Source: WTFY01 sp965214675
GTDB taxonomy: Bacteria; Pseudomonadota; Gammaproteobacteria; UBA4575
DNA length: 64,000 bases
Assembly: GCA_965214675.1 (NCBI GenBank)
Contig: OZ243969.1
Span: 1,240,001-1,304,000, forward strand
Direction of reading: 5' to 3'
How positions within the stretch are numbered: position 1 is the first letter of the stretch; every line of letters starts with the position of its first letter. The notes below the pieces were generated by a model. The model searched no databases. It saw nothing but the letters and a program-made list of their open reading frames with translations, and was not told where the DNA came from. Positions 18,367 through 27,400 of this stretch are shown one piece after another. Position numbers and translations under genes: made by a program.

Positions 18367-19737
18367 TCATCCTTGGGCACAGCTTTTAATGAAGTTGAGA
18401 AAATCCGGAATCCATGGATTCCTTTTTGTATTTCTCTGGTGAGTGTAACAGGCAAGCAGGTTTTTGTAACAAATGCCGTCGTTGTGCCCGTCCACTCCGA
18501 AACCGCGCTTCACGTCAAAGGAATAATCGTACCCATCTGCCATGTTCGTGAGCCTGGAGTAATGGAACTCATGTCCGGGGGTGGCTTGCCGGGGCGCACA
18601 GGACCATGGGTGCCGGCTATTTTTTTGTAACATCGTGTACCCACGCCCTGCGGGCTTCTCATGCATTTCGCAGTCAGCATCAATAATGCCCACCATTGCA
18701 CATTTTTCATCATCAAAGCGTATCGAATTACAGAGATACATCAATCCGCCACATTCTGCGTAGGTGGGAGTCCCCTGATTTATGACATCCCGAATGGCCT
18801 GCATCATGGACGAATTTGCTGACAGTGCATGCATGTTTTTTTCCGGAAAACCGCCACCTATAAACAGTGCATCCGCTTCGGGGAGACGGTTGTCGTTCAA
18901 TGTGTCAAACGGCAGCAACTCTACTCCAAGGCGCGCAAAGGTATCCAGGTCATCAGCATAGTAAAATCCGAAGGCCTCATCCCTGGCATAGGCAATGCTC
19001 AATCCGTAATTTTGAAGATCCTCACGTGGTTCATCCTCTGAAGATGTGACTGGCAATCGCGTATTTGCAACGGTGAGCACGTGATCGAGATCGACTTGCT
19101 CCTCGACAACTTTGGATATCTCCATGACATGCTGGTCAGCAAGCTGGTCCTCGTTGCTCGGCTTCAGGCCCAGATAACGTTCCATGAGCTCGAGCTTCTT
19201 GTTGCGATGTACCGTGCCAAGGACAGGAATATCCGTGTAGCGCTCAATGACATTTGTCAGTTTGCCCGCATGCCGGTCACCCCCGACCATATTCAGAATG
19301 ATGCCGGCAATTTCCACATCAGGGTCAAATTGCTGGTATCCCAGTACCAGGGGTGCCACACCCCGAATCGTTCCGCGTGTATCCAGTGTCAGAATTACGG
19401 GTGTCTTGAGCAGTTTTGCCAAAGCGGCATTGCTGTCTCGACCGTCTTCGTTCAAGCCATCGTATAGACCTTTGTTACCTTCAATGATGGCAATACTCGC
19501 TTGCCGCGCCTGCATATTAAACAGGGAAACAATCTCTTCCTCTGTCTGAGTCCAGAAATCAAGGTTGTAACAGTTGTGCGCGGATGCCTTGGACAGCCAC
19601 ATCGGGTCAATGTAGTCTGGCCCCTTCTTGAAGGTCTGTACGCGCATGCCGCGGCGGTGTAATGCGGCACTGAGTCCGATGCTCAATACGGTTTTCCCCG
19701 AGGATTTGTGGGCAGCTGAAATCAGGACGGATGTCAT
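18367..19737 (-). CDS. dsrN: DsrN, siroheme amidase (CobB-like)
   Basis: Glutamine-dependent amidase homologous to cobyrinic acid a,c-diamide synthase; in sulfur metabolism it converts siroheme to siroamide for DsrAB. The 456 residues have an N-terminal ATP-binding domain (SAAHKSSGKTVLSIGLSAAL, about 7-26) and a C-terminal class I glutamine amidotransferase domain with the nucleophile cysteine in YAECGGLMYL (about residue 325) and HEFHYSRL near 395. It lies 40 bases after dsrP. Confidence 0.95.
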   Translation of the reverse strand: MTSVLISAAHKSSGKTVLSIGLSAALHRRGMRVQTFKKGPDYIDPMWLSKASAHNCYNLDFWTQTEEEIVSLFNMQARQASIAIIEGNKGLYDGLNEDGRDSNAALAKLLKTPVILTLDTRGTIRGVAPLVLGYQQFDPDVEIAGIILNMVGGDRHAGKLTNVIERYTDIPVLGTVHRNKKLELMERYLGLKPSNEDQLADQHVMEISKVVEEQVDLDHVLTVANTRLPVTSSEDEPREDLQNYGLSIAYARDEAFGFYYADDLDTFARLGVELLPFDTLNDNRLPEADALFIGGGFPEKNMHALSANSSMMQAIRDVINQGTPTYAECGGLMYLCNSIRFDDEKCAMVGIIDADCEMHEKPAGRGYTMLQKNSRHPWSCAPRQATPGHEFHYSRLTNMADGYDYSFDVKRGFGVDGHNDGICYKNLLACYTHQRNTKRNPWIPDFLNFIKSCAQG

Positions 19738-19777
19738 GATGCGATGATGGGCCCGTTACACAGTGGCCCCTGCTCCG

Positions 19778-20989
19778 CTACGAAGTGGCGGATTCCACTT
19801 TCAGAGCCTTGTCCGACAGGCTTTCGGGCAAAAATTCAAGCACGGCAATACCCACGGTGACAATGGCCAATGCCATGCAGACTCCGCCCACACCGAGCAA
19901 GACCTCAAAAATACTCGGCACATACCCTGCAACCACTCCATCGAAAAAACTGCTGCTTTCTTCCATGCCGGGGAACAGCACAAGCGGATACGCCTGCCCG
20001 CCGATAATAATCACATACAGCTGGGCCAGACCGCCGACGATCACCAGGAAAGCGGCAAGCGAGATCATGCGACCGGACTGACTGAATGGCTTGGCAAATA
20101 CCAGTACAAGCGGCACTACGCTGCCAATCAGCATCTGCACTACCCAGAAGAGAAACGTGTAGATACCGCCATCGACCAGGATAAAACGTTCGACTCCGTG
20201 GTGCTCCGTGGCATACAAGTTCGTCAGGTGATACACCAGAACAAAATAGAACACCGCGGCAATGAAGATACCCAGCAAGACTCTGAGCTTGTGCAAGATG
20301 GCATCGCCAAGCTGGCGATTCGTCCATGCATAGCTTGCCTGCAACACCAGGATGAATACGGCAAGGCCGAAAGCAAACGACATGATGATGAACAAGGGCG
20401 CCATGATGGCGGCATCATAGGCCTGGCGTGCCACCAGGAATCCGAATATGGACCCGGTACCGGTCGTCAGGATCAAGCGCCAGATGAATGCGACAAATCC
20501 GGCCGGCCTGGAGAATCGGTTCATTTTTCTTTCCATCATCATCCACAAATATACAGCCGCAATAAAGATGAACCCCACGTATAAAAATATATTCCAGGCA
20601 AAAATCGATTTGAAATTGTAAATCGTCATGGCCACGATCAAGCGGTCAGGACGACCCAGGTCCAGAACCAGTATGGCCAGGCCGCCGACCAGCAGTGCAA
20701 TCGCGAGTAGCGCCGACAACCGGGCAAGTGGCTTGTAATCCACTTTCCCGAACACGGAAGAAATCGAGGCCACATTGAGTGCACCGGAGGCCGCCACGAT
20801 CAGGAAAACGGCGACCACATGCGGGACGCCCCACACCACCTGATTGTTCATCCCGGTAATGTGGTGGCCTTCCACATCCATATGATGTGCGGCCAGGTAG
20901 CCAATCAATGCAGCCAAGGCCAATGCACCTAGCAAAATCCAGTAGTGAACGGATTTTGCATCAATTGTGCTGAAGCGAACGGTTTCCAT
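19778..20989 (-). CDS. dsrP: DsrP, NrfD-like membrane subunit
   Basis: Integral membrane subunit of DsrMKJOP, proposed to exchange electrons with the quinone pool. The 403-residue protein has about ten hydrophobic helices from residue 15 to 385, with the NrfD-family arrangement and charged loops (LDLGRPDRL near 110, a typical NrfD motif). It carries no heme- or cluster-binding cysteines. It starts 45 bases after the dsrO stop. Confidence 0.95.
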   Translation of the reverse strand: METVRFSTIDAKSVHYWILLGALALAALIGYLAAHHMDVEGHHITGMNNQVVWGVPHVVAVFLIVAASGALNVASISSVFGKVDYKPLARLSALLAIALLVGGLAILVLDLGRPDRLIVAMTIYNFKSIFAWNIFLYVGFIFIAAVYLWMMMERKMNRFSRPAGFVAFIWRLILTTGTGSIFGFLVARQAYDAAIMAPLFIIMSFAFGLAVFILVLQASYAWTNRQLGDAILHKLRVLLGIFIAAVFYFVLVYHLTNLYATEHHGVERFILVDGGIYTFLFWVVQMLIGSVVPLVLVFAKPFSQSGRMISLAAFLVIVGGLAQLYVIIIGGQAYPLVLFPGMEESSSFFDGVVAGYVPSIFEVLLGVGGVCMALAIVTVGIAVLEFLPESLSDKALKVESATS

Positions 20990-21033
20990 GTTTTTGGCTT
21001 TACTCGGTGTATCAGGTTCAGGCAGGGCTTAAC

Positions 21034-21792
21034 TCATATGCCCTGATAATAGACCCCGGTATTCAATCCCAGGTCAGACCGGATCTGCGTACCTCCGTGT
21101 TTTTCCAACTGCTTCGATATCTCGCTTTCGGGGTCATTCAGGTCACCAAACAAAAGCGCCTCATGGCCTTCGCTGGCACACGCCTCGGCGCAGGCCGTGT
21201 TGTTGTCGCCCCGGTCGACCTTGTGAACACAAAGCGTACAGCTTTCAACACATCCCTTGCCACGCGGTGAATGGGGCAATTGGTCCTGCAAGGGTTCATG
21301 GATGAAGGAGCGTGCCTTGTAGGGGCAGGCCATCATGCAATAGCGACAGCCGATACAGGTATGTTTGTTGACCAGCACGATTCCGTCCTCGCGACGAAAG
21401 GAGGCCCCCGTGGGGCACACATCGACACAAGGGGGATGCTCACAGTGCTGGCACATCATGGGCATGGACGTAACGTGTCCGGTCTGCCGGTCCTTCACGT
21501 TCAGTTTTCGAATCCACTGGGCATCGGTCTCGGGACGCCCCAGACTCCACAGACCATTTTCCTCGTTGCAGGCGCTCACGCATGCACTGCAATCCTCGCT
21601 GCAGCTGTTTGTATCCACCAGCATGCCCCAGCGTTGCTGGCTGCTTACGGCCTGGTCATCGGGCTTCGCATCTGCAGTGGCATACAAAAAGACACCCGGG
21701 GCGATCGCGAGTCCCCCGAGTGCCGCGAGGCCCTGCGTAAAGCTGCGCCGCTCGGTACTAATTTCCTCAGTGGTATCCAGTGTATAGCGCAT
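21034..21792 (-). CDS. dsrO: DsrO, periplasmic four-cluster ferredoxin
   Basis: Tat-exported Fe-S subunit of DsrMKJOP. The N-terminus has the twin-arginine motif ERRSFTQGLAALGG (about 15-28) and a hydrophobic stretch ending near ATADA. Cysteine groups follow: CSEDCSACVSAC, CQHCEHPPCVDVCP, CIGCRYCMMACP and CVESCTLC...C, the pattern for four [4Fe-4S] clusters as in DmsB/NrfC. The 252-residue length is normal. It lies 21 bases from dsrJ. Confidence 0.95.
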   Translation of the reverse strand: MRYTLDTTEEISTERRSFTQGLAALGGLAIAPGVFLYATADAKPDDQAVSSQQRWGMLVDTNSCSEDCSACVSACNEENGLWSLGRPETDAQWIRKLNVKDRQTGHVTSMPMMCQHCEHPPCVDVCPTGASFRREDGIVLVNKHTCIGCRYCMMACPYKARSFIHEPLQDQLPHSPRGKGCVESCTLCVHKVDRGDNNTACAEACASEGHEALLFGDLNDPESEISKQLEKHGGTQIRSDLGLNTGVYYQGI

Positions 21793-21813
21793 GACAAATC
21801 CAGAATCTGGTTT

Positions 21814-22302
21814 TCACCGATTGAATGCGGAATTGCTCAACTCTAAAGTTTCGCGCAGTTCCTGTACAGGCCGTTGCACACTCGTATCCGACTCCTGTGC
21901 CTTTTGAATCGCTTCTGCAGGGCGATCGGCATGGCACTGAAAACAATCGATACGGACCGCCGCAAATTGATGGCAGCTCGCACAAAAGTGTGTCTCTTGT
22001 GAATAACGTGCGTAGACCCCCTGCTCATTTGGCGTGATGTGGCAGTCAATACACCCGATCAGGCTATACTGCTTGGTACGAATGCCTTCAACGACCGTCT
22101 TGTCCCTGTGGTCGAGGATGTATTCAAAATGCTGCCTTCGCATCTCCTCTACAGGCTCTACACAAAGGGACTCCTCATCGTAATTTCCTTTCGGCGGGGG
22201 GATGTCTTGCGGATTACCTGCGAGCGCCCCGAACACGAACACGAAAGCCGCTGTGATGCCGCCCAAACTTGTCAACAAGCGGAGAGAGATAGTCCTTCTC
22301 AA
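21814..22302 (-). CDS. dsrJ: DsrJ, triheme cytochrome c
   Basis: Periplasmic cytochrome of DsrMKJOP. The 162-residue protein has an N-terminal signal/anchor helix (about 9-28) and three C-x2-C-H heme sites at 84-88 (CIDCH), 107-111 (CASCH) and 120-124 (CFQCH). Cys47 in SLCVEP fits the unusual cysteine proposed as an axial ligand to one heme in DsrJ. Gene order dsrK-J-O is as in Allochromatium except that dsrL is missing between K and J. Confidence 0.95.
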   Translation of the reverse strand: MRRTISLRLLTSLGGITAAFVFVFGALAGNPQDIPPPKGNYDEESLCVEPVEEMRRQHFEYILDHRDKTVVEGIRTKQYSLIGCIDCHITPNEQGVYARYSQETHFCASCHQFAAVRIDCFQCHADRPAEAIQKAQESDTSVQRPVQELRETLELSNSAFNR

Positions 22303-22346
22303 GATACTATGACTTCGGCTGGGTAATGGATGATCAGAGTGTTCGC

Positions 22347-23879
22347 TCAGGCAGCGTCGGCCTGCTCTTCCTCGGATGGAGTGGCCTGTTCGGGCTGCAG
22401 CACAATTGCATTGCTCACCAGCTGATGCAGGCTGACGATCTGGTCCATTTCAAAATTATAGTACGGAAATACTTTTGAAAACTGGCTCTTGCAGATCGCA
22501 CATATGGCGGCCATGTGCGTCACACCGTAATCTTCCACAACATTCTTGAGGGCTTCCATACGCGGCAAGGCACCCTTGACTCGCAACTCGATCAAGTCAT
22601 CGGTCAGCAACCCACCACCACCGCCGCAGCAATAGGTTCCTTCCTTGATGGAATAGCTGGGCATGTCCACATAGTGATTGCACACGGATTTGATGATCTC
22701 TCTGGGAATTTCGAACTGCCCCCCCGACCTGTCTCCCATCCGGGAGGCTCGCGCCACATTGCAGGAGTCGTGATAGGTGAGCACCATGTCATCGTTCTTC
22801 GAAGGATCAAGGGTTAACCTCCCTTCCTGGATGAGGCCATGCGTCACCTCACAGATATGCTGCGGCACGGGATAGCTTGGGTCGAGAAAATCAAAGGGGC
22901 CAGCTAGCGTGTTCAGGAATGAATAAGCGACCCGCCAGGCATGCCCGCACTCGCCGAAAACGATCCTCTTGACGCCCAGGTCAATCGCTGCCTGTCGAAT
23001 TCGCAGTGCAAGCTTTTGCATGTTTTCATAGCTGCCAATGAACATGCCGAAGTTTGCGGCCTCGCTGGCATAGGAGCTCAGTGTCCAGGAGATGCCCGCC
23101 TGGTGAAATACCTTAGCGTAGCCGATCAATCCGTCAATATGCGGCTCTGCAAAAAAATCGGCAGAGGGTGTCACCAGCAGTACATCCGCGCCTTTTTCAT
23201 CCACTGGGAAGCGAACCTGAACGCCGGTTTCCTCTTCGACATCCTCCTCCAGCCCTTCGAGGGTGTCTACCAGTGCCGGTTCTGGCAACCCAAGATTGTT
23301 TCCAATCACATGGACCTTGCCAATAATCTCATTGCAGTATTTCTGGCCCTTTCCTACAGCATCCATGACTTCACGCGCTGCCATGGAGATTTCTGCAGTA
23401 TCGATCCCGTACGGGCAATACACGGAACAACGCCTGCACTGGGAACACTGGTGAAAATAGCTATACCAGTCATCCAGCACTTCCTCGGTCAGGTCCTCAG
23501 CACCCACGAGCTTGGGGAAAAGCTTGCCTGAAACCGTGAAATAGCGGCGGTAGACTTTCCTGAACAGGTCCTGGCGGGCCACCGGCATGTTTTTCGGGTC
23601 CGTGGTGCCCAGATAGTAGTGGCACTTGTCGGTACAGGCACCGCACTTCACACAGGAATCCAGGAATACCTGAAGTGAACGGTACTTGCCCGTGAGTTCG
23701 CCCATCTTTTCAATGGCGACTTCTTTCCAGTTATCGACCAGTTCACCCGGGTAACCGAGTTTTTCCTGGAGGTCCGGCTTGGCCACGTAGGGCTTGCTGT
23801 GTGCCATGACGCCTTCCTGCAAATGGGGGATGACCGGATACTCCCCGATTTTCGGTGTCTTAAATTCTGCAACTGCCAT
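22347..23879 (-). CDS. dsrK: DsrK, HdrD-like Fe-S subunit
   Basis: Cytoplasmic catalytic subunit that acts on DsrC trisulfide/disulfide. The 510 residues contain two [4Fe-4S] motifs (CVKCGACTDKCHY near 76; CSQCRRCSVYCPYGI near 145) and the noncubane-cluster CCG signature: YHDSC, then GTYCCGGGGG, then ICAIC towards the C-terminus. GECGHAWR is another conserved HdrD-type segment. It begins two bases after dsrM ends, suggesting coupled translation. A Glu-rich tail closes the protein. Confidence 0.96.
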   Translation of the reverse strand: MAVAEFKTPKIGEYPVIPHLQEGVMAHSKPYVAKPDLQEKLGYPGELVDNWKEVAIEKMGELTGKYRSLQVFLDSCVKCGACTDKCHYYLGTTDPKNMPVARQDLFRKVYRRYFTVSGKLFPKLVGAEDLTEEVLDDWYSYFHQCSQCRRCSVYCPYGIDTAEISMAAREVMDAVGKGQKYCNEIIGKVHVIGNNLGLPEPALVDTLEGLEEDVEEETGVQVRFPVDEKGADVLLVTPSADFFAEPHIDGLIGYAKVFHQAGISWTLSSYASEAANFGMFIGSYENMQKLALRIRQAAIDLGVKRIVFGECGHAWRVAYSFLNTLAGPFDFLDPSYPVPQHICEVTHGLIQEGRLTLDPSKNDDMVLTYHDSCNVARASRMGDRSGGQFEIPREIIKSVCNHYVDMPSYSIKEGTYCCGGGGGLLTDDLIELRVKGALPRMEALKNVVEDYGVTHMAAICAICKSQFSKVFPYYNFEMDQIVSLHQLVSNAIVLQPEQATPSEEEQADAA

Positions 23880-23881
23880 GG

Positions 23882-24622
23882 CTAACCTGTCTTCGTTGAT
23901 TCAAGTCTTGCGGCCCAGCTTGCGACGTGGCGGCGTTCGCGGGGATTATCGACCTGGTTTCGGGTAGGGCTGAAAAATATACCCGGGGCATGCAAAAGCT
24001 TGCTGAATGGAAAGATGATCATCAACAGAATGACCAGACTCAAGTGCACGATCAGGATCAGGTCATCAGGCAACGGTGACCAGTTGAATACAAAAAGACC
24101 CAGGAAAAATGCCTTGAGCGCAACGATATCCGTGTGATCGACAAAGGTCATTAATGCTCCGGTCACCCCGATTGCGATCAGCAATAACAGCATGAGATGG
24201 TCCGAGGGTGCCGATATGTAACGAACGCGGTCCACGAATATTCTTCTGGCCCACAAACCGGCCAGACCCGCCAACATCATGAACGCCGCGTATTTTCCGA
24301 ACGGCTGTATAAAGACAACCCAGCCCCAGACCGGATCAGTGAAGTAACGCAAATGCCGCAGCAGGACCAGTAACAGTCCAAAGTGAAACATCCATCCGAA
24401 CAGCCAGGTCCACTTGTTTGACTTGAACAGGCTTTCGAATATCGTGAGTTCCTTGACCATGCGGAACACGACACCACTGCGTGTGGTCGGTGCGGGTGTT
24501 GTGGGTATTTTTAAAGGCGCGGGTGCCTTGGCGTACCGCCAGATCTTATGTGCAGTAAAAACCAGTAATATGGCGGTCGCCACATAAAATAAAACTGCAA
24601 AGACGGTAGTTAAGACTGACAT
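23882..24622 (-). CDS. dsrM: DsrM, NarI-like cytochrome b subunit
   Basis: Membrane diheme cytochrome b of DsrMKJOP. The 246-residue protein has about five or six hydrophobic helices (about 3-22, 70-92, 100-125, 140-165, 180-215). Histidines in WMFHFGLLLVLLRHLRYF and IVHLSLVILL are in helices where NarI-type heme ligands lie. Length is typical of the sulfur-oxidiser form. The start ATG at 24622 lies 105 bases after dsrC. Confidence 0.94.
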   Translation of the reverse strand: MSVLTTVFAVLFYVATAILLVFTAHKIWRYAKAPAPLKIPTTPAPTTRSGVVFRMVKELTIFESLFKSNKWTWLFGWMFHFGLLLVLLRHLRYFTDPVWGWVVFIQPFGKYAAFMMLAGLAGLWARRIFVDRVRYISAPSDHLMLLLLIAIGVTGALMTFVDHTDIVALKAFFLGLFVFNWSPLPDDLILIVHLSLVILLMIIFPFSKLLHAPGIFFSPTRNQVDNPRERRHVASWAARLESTKTG

Positions 24623-24727
24623 CTATCAAGGTTGCCTGGCGTTTCATGTCCGTCATGCGCATGGACCTTAAAACCAAAAAGAAAGGCAGGAAGACCTTTC
24701 ACATTCCCCTTGCAAGGCTCAGTATGT

Positions 24728-25060
24728 TTACACGCAGCCCGTAGGCTTGGGCAGACCCGCATATTTACACGCCTGCTTCGCAGGACCGTAAGGAAACAAT
24801 TCGTACAGATACTTGCTGTTACCCTTGTCCTTACCCAGTTTCTTGCCAATCGCCTTGGTCAACACGCGTACTGCAGGAGCAATCTGGTACTCTTCATAGT
24901 ACGAGCGCAGGAAGTTGATCACTTCCCAGTGATTTTCGCCCAGCTCCGCGCCGTCTGCTTCTGCCATGGCATCCGCCAATTCGGGTTGCCAGTCACTAAG
25001 GTTGGCCAAATACCCTTCTTCATCAGTCTCAAAAGACTTGCCGTTTACTTCTAAAGGCAT
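24728..25060 (-). CDS. dsrC: DsrC, canonical two-cysteine sulfur carrier
   Basis: Sulfur-substrate carrier between DsrEFH, DsrAB and DsrMK. The 110-residue protein ends in the flexible arm QACKYAGLPKPTGCV: Cys98 and the penultimate Cys109 are 11 residues apart, matching Cys100 and Cys111 of Allochromatium DsrC. DTDEEGYL-type opening (here ETDEEGYLANLSDWQPELADAMA) is standard. AGGAGAG precedes the ATG. Two aberrant DsrC homologues occur elsewhere in the window (30851-31192 and 34863-35201), but this is the only one with both redox cysteines. Confidence 0.97.
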   Translation of the reverse strand: MPLEVNGKSFETDEEGYLANLSDWQPELADAMAEADGAELGENHWEVINFLRSYYEEYQIAPAVRVLTKAIGKKLGKDKGNSKYLYELFPYGPAKQACKYAGLPKPTGCV

Positions 25061-25099
25061 GCAACTCTCCTAATTTTTTTCACGTTCATCAAACCTGTT

Positions 25100-25408
25100 T
25101 TACAGCCACGACTGAACAGTATCATGTTCCGTCGTCAGATCTACAAAACCATTATAATCGACGACCTGAATGCCATCGATCACCTTGTCATTATCCAGCC
25201 CGCGGGCCTGGATATCAGGCCCCAGGACATAAAACGAATAATCATCCATTGCCTGGGCCACTTTCTCACTGAATCTCGTATTGCGCATGGCGCCTATTAC
25301 ACCGTCTTCAAACAGAAGTACCGAGCTTCCCGCCTTGGCAAGGCGCATGCATGATTCCAGCGCATTGCGCTCAAACGGGGATTTATTTACGGTATGCAAG
25401 GTCGCCAT
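25100..25408 (-). CDS. dsrH: DsrH (TusB family)
   Basis: Third subunit of the DsrE2F2H2 sulfurtransferase hexamer. The 102-residue protein has a cysteine at residue 20 (ALESCMRLA), the position known in DsrH, and the small Rossmann-like DsrE fold (SSVLLFEDGVIGAM). It follows dsrF by eight bases. dsrEFH occurs with oxidative, not reductive, DsrAB. Confidence 0.95.
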   Translation of the reverse strand: MATLHTVNKSPFERNALESCMRLAKAGSSVLLFEDGVIGAMRNTRFSEKVAQAMDDYSFYVLGPDIQARGLDNDKVIDGIQVVDYNGFVDLTTEHDTVQSWL

Positions 25409-25416
25409 GGTCAGTG

Positions 25417-25836
25417 TCAGAAGCTCAGAATGACGTCCTGCTCATCAATGATCCCGGCCAGCTCGTCCCGCTCGACCACGAACAGTGAATCCTTTTCTGC
25501 CCAATCGTCATCTTCATCCTCATATTTCAATGCCTGAAGATCCTCGGCAGACAGGCCACGCTCTTCCAGTGACTCCTTCTCAACATATATTTTCTTGATG
25601 TCATAGTCACCGAGTGCCGAATAGGTCTTGGAAAAGTTTTTCATTCCAATAGCCTCGGTAGCCTGACCCTTGGTGAGCTGGTATACCCCATCGTCCGCAA
25701 ACACCAGACTGATATCCTGGTCAAACGCGGCGGCAATGAGGACCACCTCCAGGGACTCCAGCGCATAAATCGTGCCGTACGGAGCCTTGCGGTTGATATA
25801 ACAGAATTTCTTAACTACACCCTCGCCGTTTTCCAT
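25417..25836 (-). CDS. dsrF: DsrF (TusC family)
   Basis: Second subunit of DsrEFH. Using the ATG at 25836, preceded by AGGGGA eight bases upstream, gives 139 residues starting MENGEGVVKKF. The core YINRKAPYGTIYALESLEVVLIAAAFDQDISLVF is the DsrF/TusC signature. A TTG at 25857 would overlap dsrE by four bases and adds seven residues; it is less likely. The C-terminal part has a very acidic patch (EDEDDDW) before ERDELAGII. Confidence 0.95.
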   Translation of the reverse strand: MENGEGVVKKFCYINRKAPYGTIYALESLEVVLIAAAFDQDISLVFADDGVYQLTKGQATEAIGMKNFSKTYSALGDYDIKKIYVEKESLEERGLSAEDLQALKYEDEDDDWAEKDSLFVVERDELAGIIDEQDVILSF

Positions 25837-25853
25837 CAGAAATCCCCTAGAAA

Positions 25854-26246
25854 TCAATCTCCGAATGTGACCAGGCGATCGGACTGGATGCCGGCTTCAA
25901 TCAGCTGTCCCAGACCCGATATGCGAAATCCCGGTGCAAGATTATTTGCACTCTTGCCATGTCGCCCCATTTCATCTTCATCCAAAATGCCCCGGCGCTG
26001 TGCGGCCGCGACACACACGACCAGGTCAAGACCATGTTTCTCGGCAAGGCCCGACCATTCCAGCGTGAGGTTACGATCGTCCTGAGGCGGTACACCCAGA
26101 CTCGTACCGTTGTTCACTCCATCGTGGTAGAAAAAGACCCGAAAGATTTCATGCCCCTTTTGCAGGGCAGCTTTTACAAATTGCAGGGCCGAATCTGATG
26201 ATTGGTGCGTATAGGGTCCTTCATTGACAACAATTCCAAACTTCAC
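25854..26246 (-). CDS. dsrE: DsrE (TusD family)
   Basis: Active subunit of DsrEFH that carries persulfide on Cys78; here Cys78 is present in the DLVVCVAAAQRRG segment, the same numbering as in Allochromatium. The 130-residue protein begins MKFGIVVNEGPY and ends LVTFGD, typical of TusD/DsrE. It lies 15 bases after dsrB. Confidence 0.96.
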   Translation of the reverse strand: MKFGIVVNEGPYTHQSSDSALQFVKAALQKGHEIFRVFFYHDGVNNGTSLGVPPQDDRNLTLEWSGLAEKHGLDLVVCVAAAQRRGILDEDEMGRHGKSANNLAPGFRISGLGQLIEAGIQSDRLVTFGD

Positions 26247-26261
26247 ACTGATCCCTCATGC

Positions 26262-27335
26262 CTAGAAGCGGATATGAGCCGAAGAATTCAGGCTTCTGCG
26301 CGCACCACGCCAGTTATCGATATGAAACTTGGTAAAGGGCAGCCCCGTGCTTTCAAAAAACCGTGGCCAGCCAATGCGCTCGATCCAGTCATTGATACGT
26401 TCCCAGTCCCTGGCACCATCACGGTAGGCTTTCAGGATTTGCTTGACCACTGCGGTCGCTTCCGGCCAGCGTGGCGGGTTGTTCGGAATACCTGCAGCCA
26501 CCAGTTTCTGGAACGTAGGCTTGCCCCGGGCGTTACTGTGATTGCCTCCCACCCAGATCGCCAACTGGCTGTGCTCCGCGTCATTGATCTGCATGGGCGG
26601 ACATGGAGGGTAACAGGCGCCGCAGCAAATGCATTTCTTCTCATCGACTTCAAGAGACGGTTTTCCGTTCACCTGTGCTGGACGAATCGCAGCAACCGGA
26701 CAACGGGCGACCACAGAGGGCCGCTCACACACATTGGATACCAGGTCATGGTTGATTTTCGGCGGCTTGGTATGCTGCACATTGATTGCAATATCCCCTT
26801 GTCCACCGCAATTGATCTGGCAACACGAAGTCGTGATGTGTACCCGGTTGGGCATGTTGTTTTCACGAAACTCATCAATCAGCTCGTCCATCATGGCCTT
26901 GACCACGCCAGACGCATCCGTACCTGGAATATCGCAATGCAACCAGCCCTGGGTATGCGAAATCATGGCCACGGAATTTTTCGTTCCTCCAACCACGAAG
27001 CCTTCTGTTTCAAGCGCATCGATCAACGGTTGAACCTTGGCTTCATCGGCCACCATGTATTCGATATTGCTGCGAATTGTGAAACGCACGTATCCTTCCG
27101 CAAATTCATCGCCAATCTCGCAGAGCTTGCGCAGGGTGAATACATCCAGGATGCGCTGTGTACCCGCGCGCACCGTCCAGATTCGTTCCCCATTATCAGC
27201 AACATGAAGCAGGACGCCTGGGCGTGGGTGCTCGTGGTAATCCCAGGCACCGTAATTTTTACGCATCACGGGATGCATATACTGGAATCCATCCGGGCAA
27301 CCCGACTCAATTGGTGCACGATGATGCTGCGCCAT
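26262..27335 (-). CDS. dsrB: DsrB, reverse dissimilatory sulfite reductase beta subunit
   Basis: Beta subunit of the siroheme sulfite reductase, working in the oxidative direction. The 357 residues contain the siroheme/[4Fe-4S] cysteines in SCCQINCGG (about 180-188) and VARCPVAAIR, and a ferredoxin insertion CICCGACYPPCPPM near 235. TFEKLVAAGIPNNPPRWPEA-like residues near the C-terminus are typical. It lies 65 bases after dsrA, with the gap containing no gene. The oxidative assignment rests on the adjacent dsrEFH and on dsrL in the window. Confidence 0.97.
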   Translation of the reverse strand: MAQHHRAPIESGCPDGFQYMHPVMRKNYGAWDYHEHPRPGVLLHVADNGERIWTVRAGTQRILDVFTLRKLCEIGDEFAEGYVRFTIRSNIEYMVADEAKVQPLIDALETEGFVVGGTKNSVAMISHTQGWLHCDIPGTDASGVVKAMMDELIDEFRENNMPNRVHITTSCCQINCGGQGDIAINVQHTKPPKINHDLVSNVCERPSVVARCPVAAIRPAQVNGKPSLEVDEKKCICCGACYPPCPPMQINDAEHSQLAIWVGGNHSNARGKPTFQKLVAAGIPNNPPRWPEATAVVKQILKAYRDGARDWERINDWIERIGWPRFFESTGLPFTKFHIDNWRGARRSLNSSAHIRF

Positions 27336-27400
27336 TATGTTCTCCTAAACCTTGTAGTTTGATGCTATAAAAAGGTATGTATAAAGCGGGGTCGTGGTGA

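Noticed and set aside
18367..19737. dsrN as cobalamin biosynthesis cobB
   Set aside because: Its position between dsrP and dsrR and lack of other cob genes favour the siroheme-amidating DsrN.
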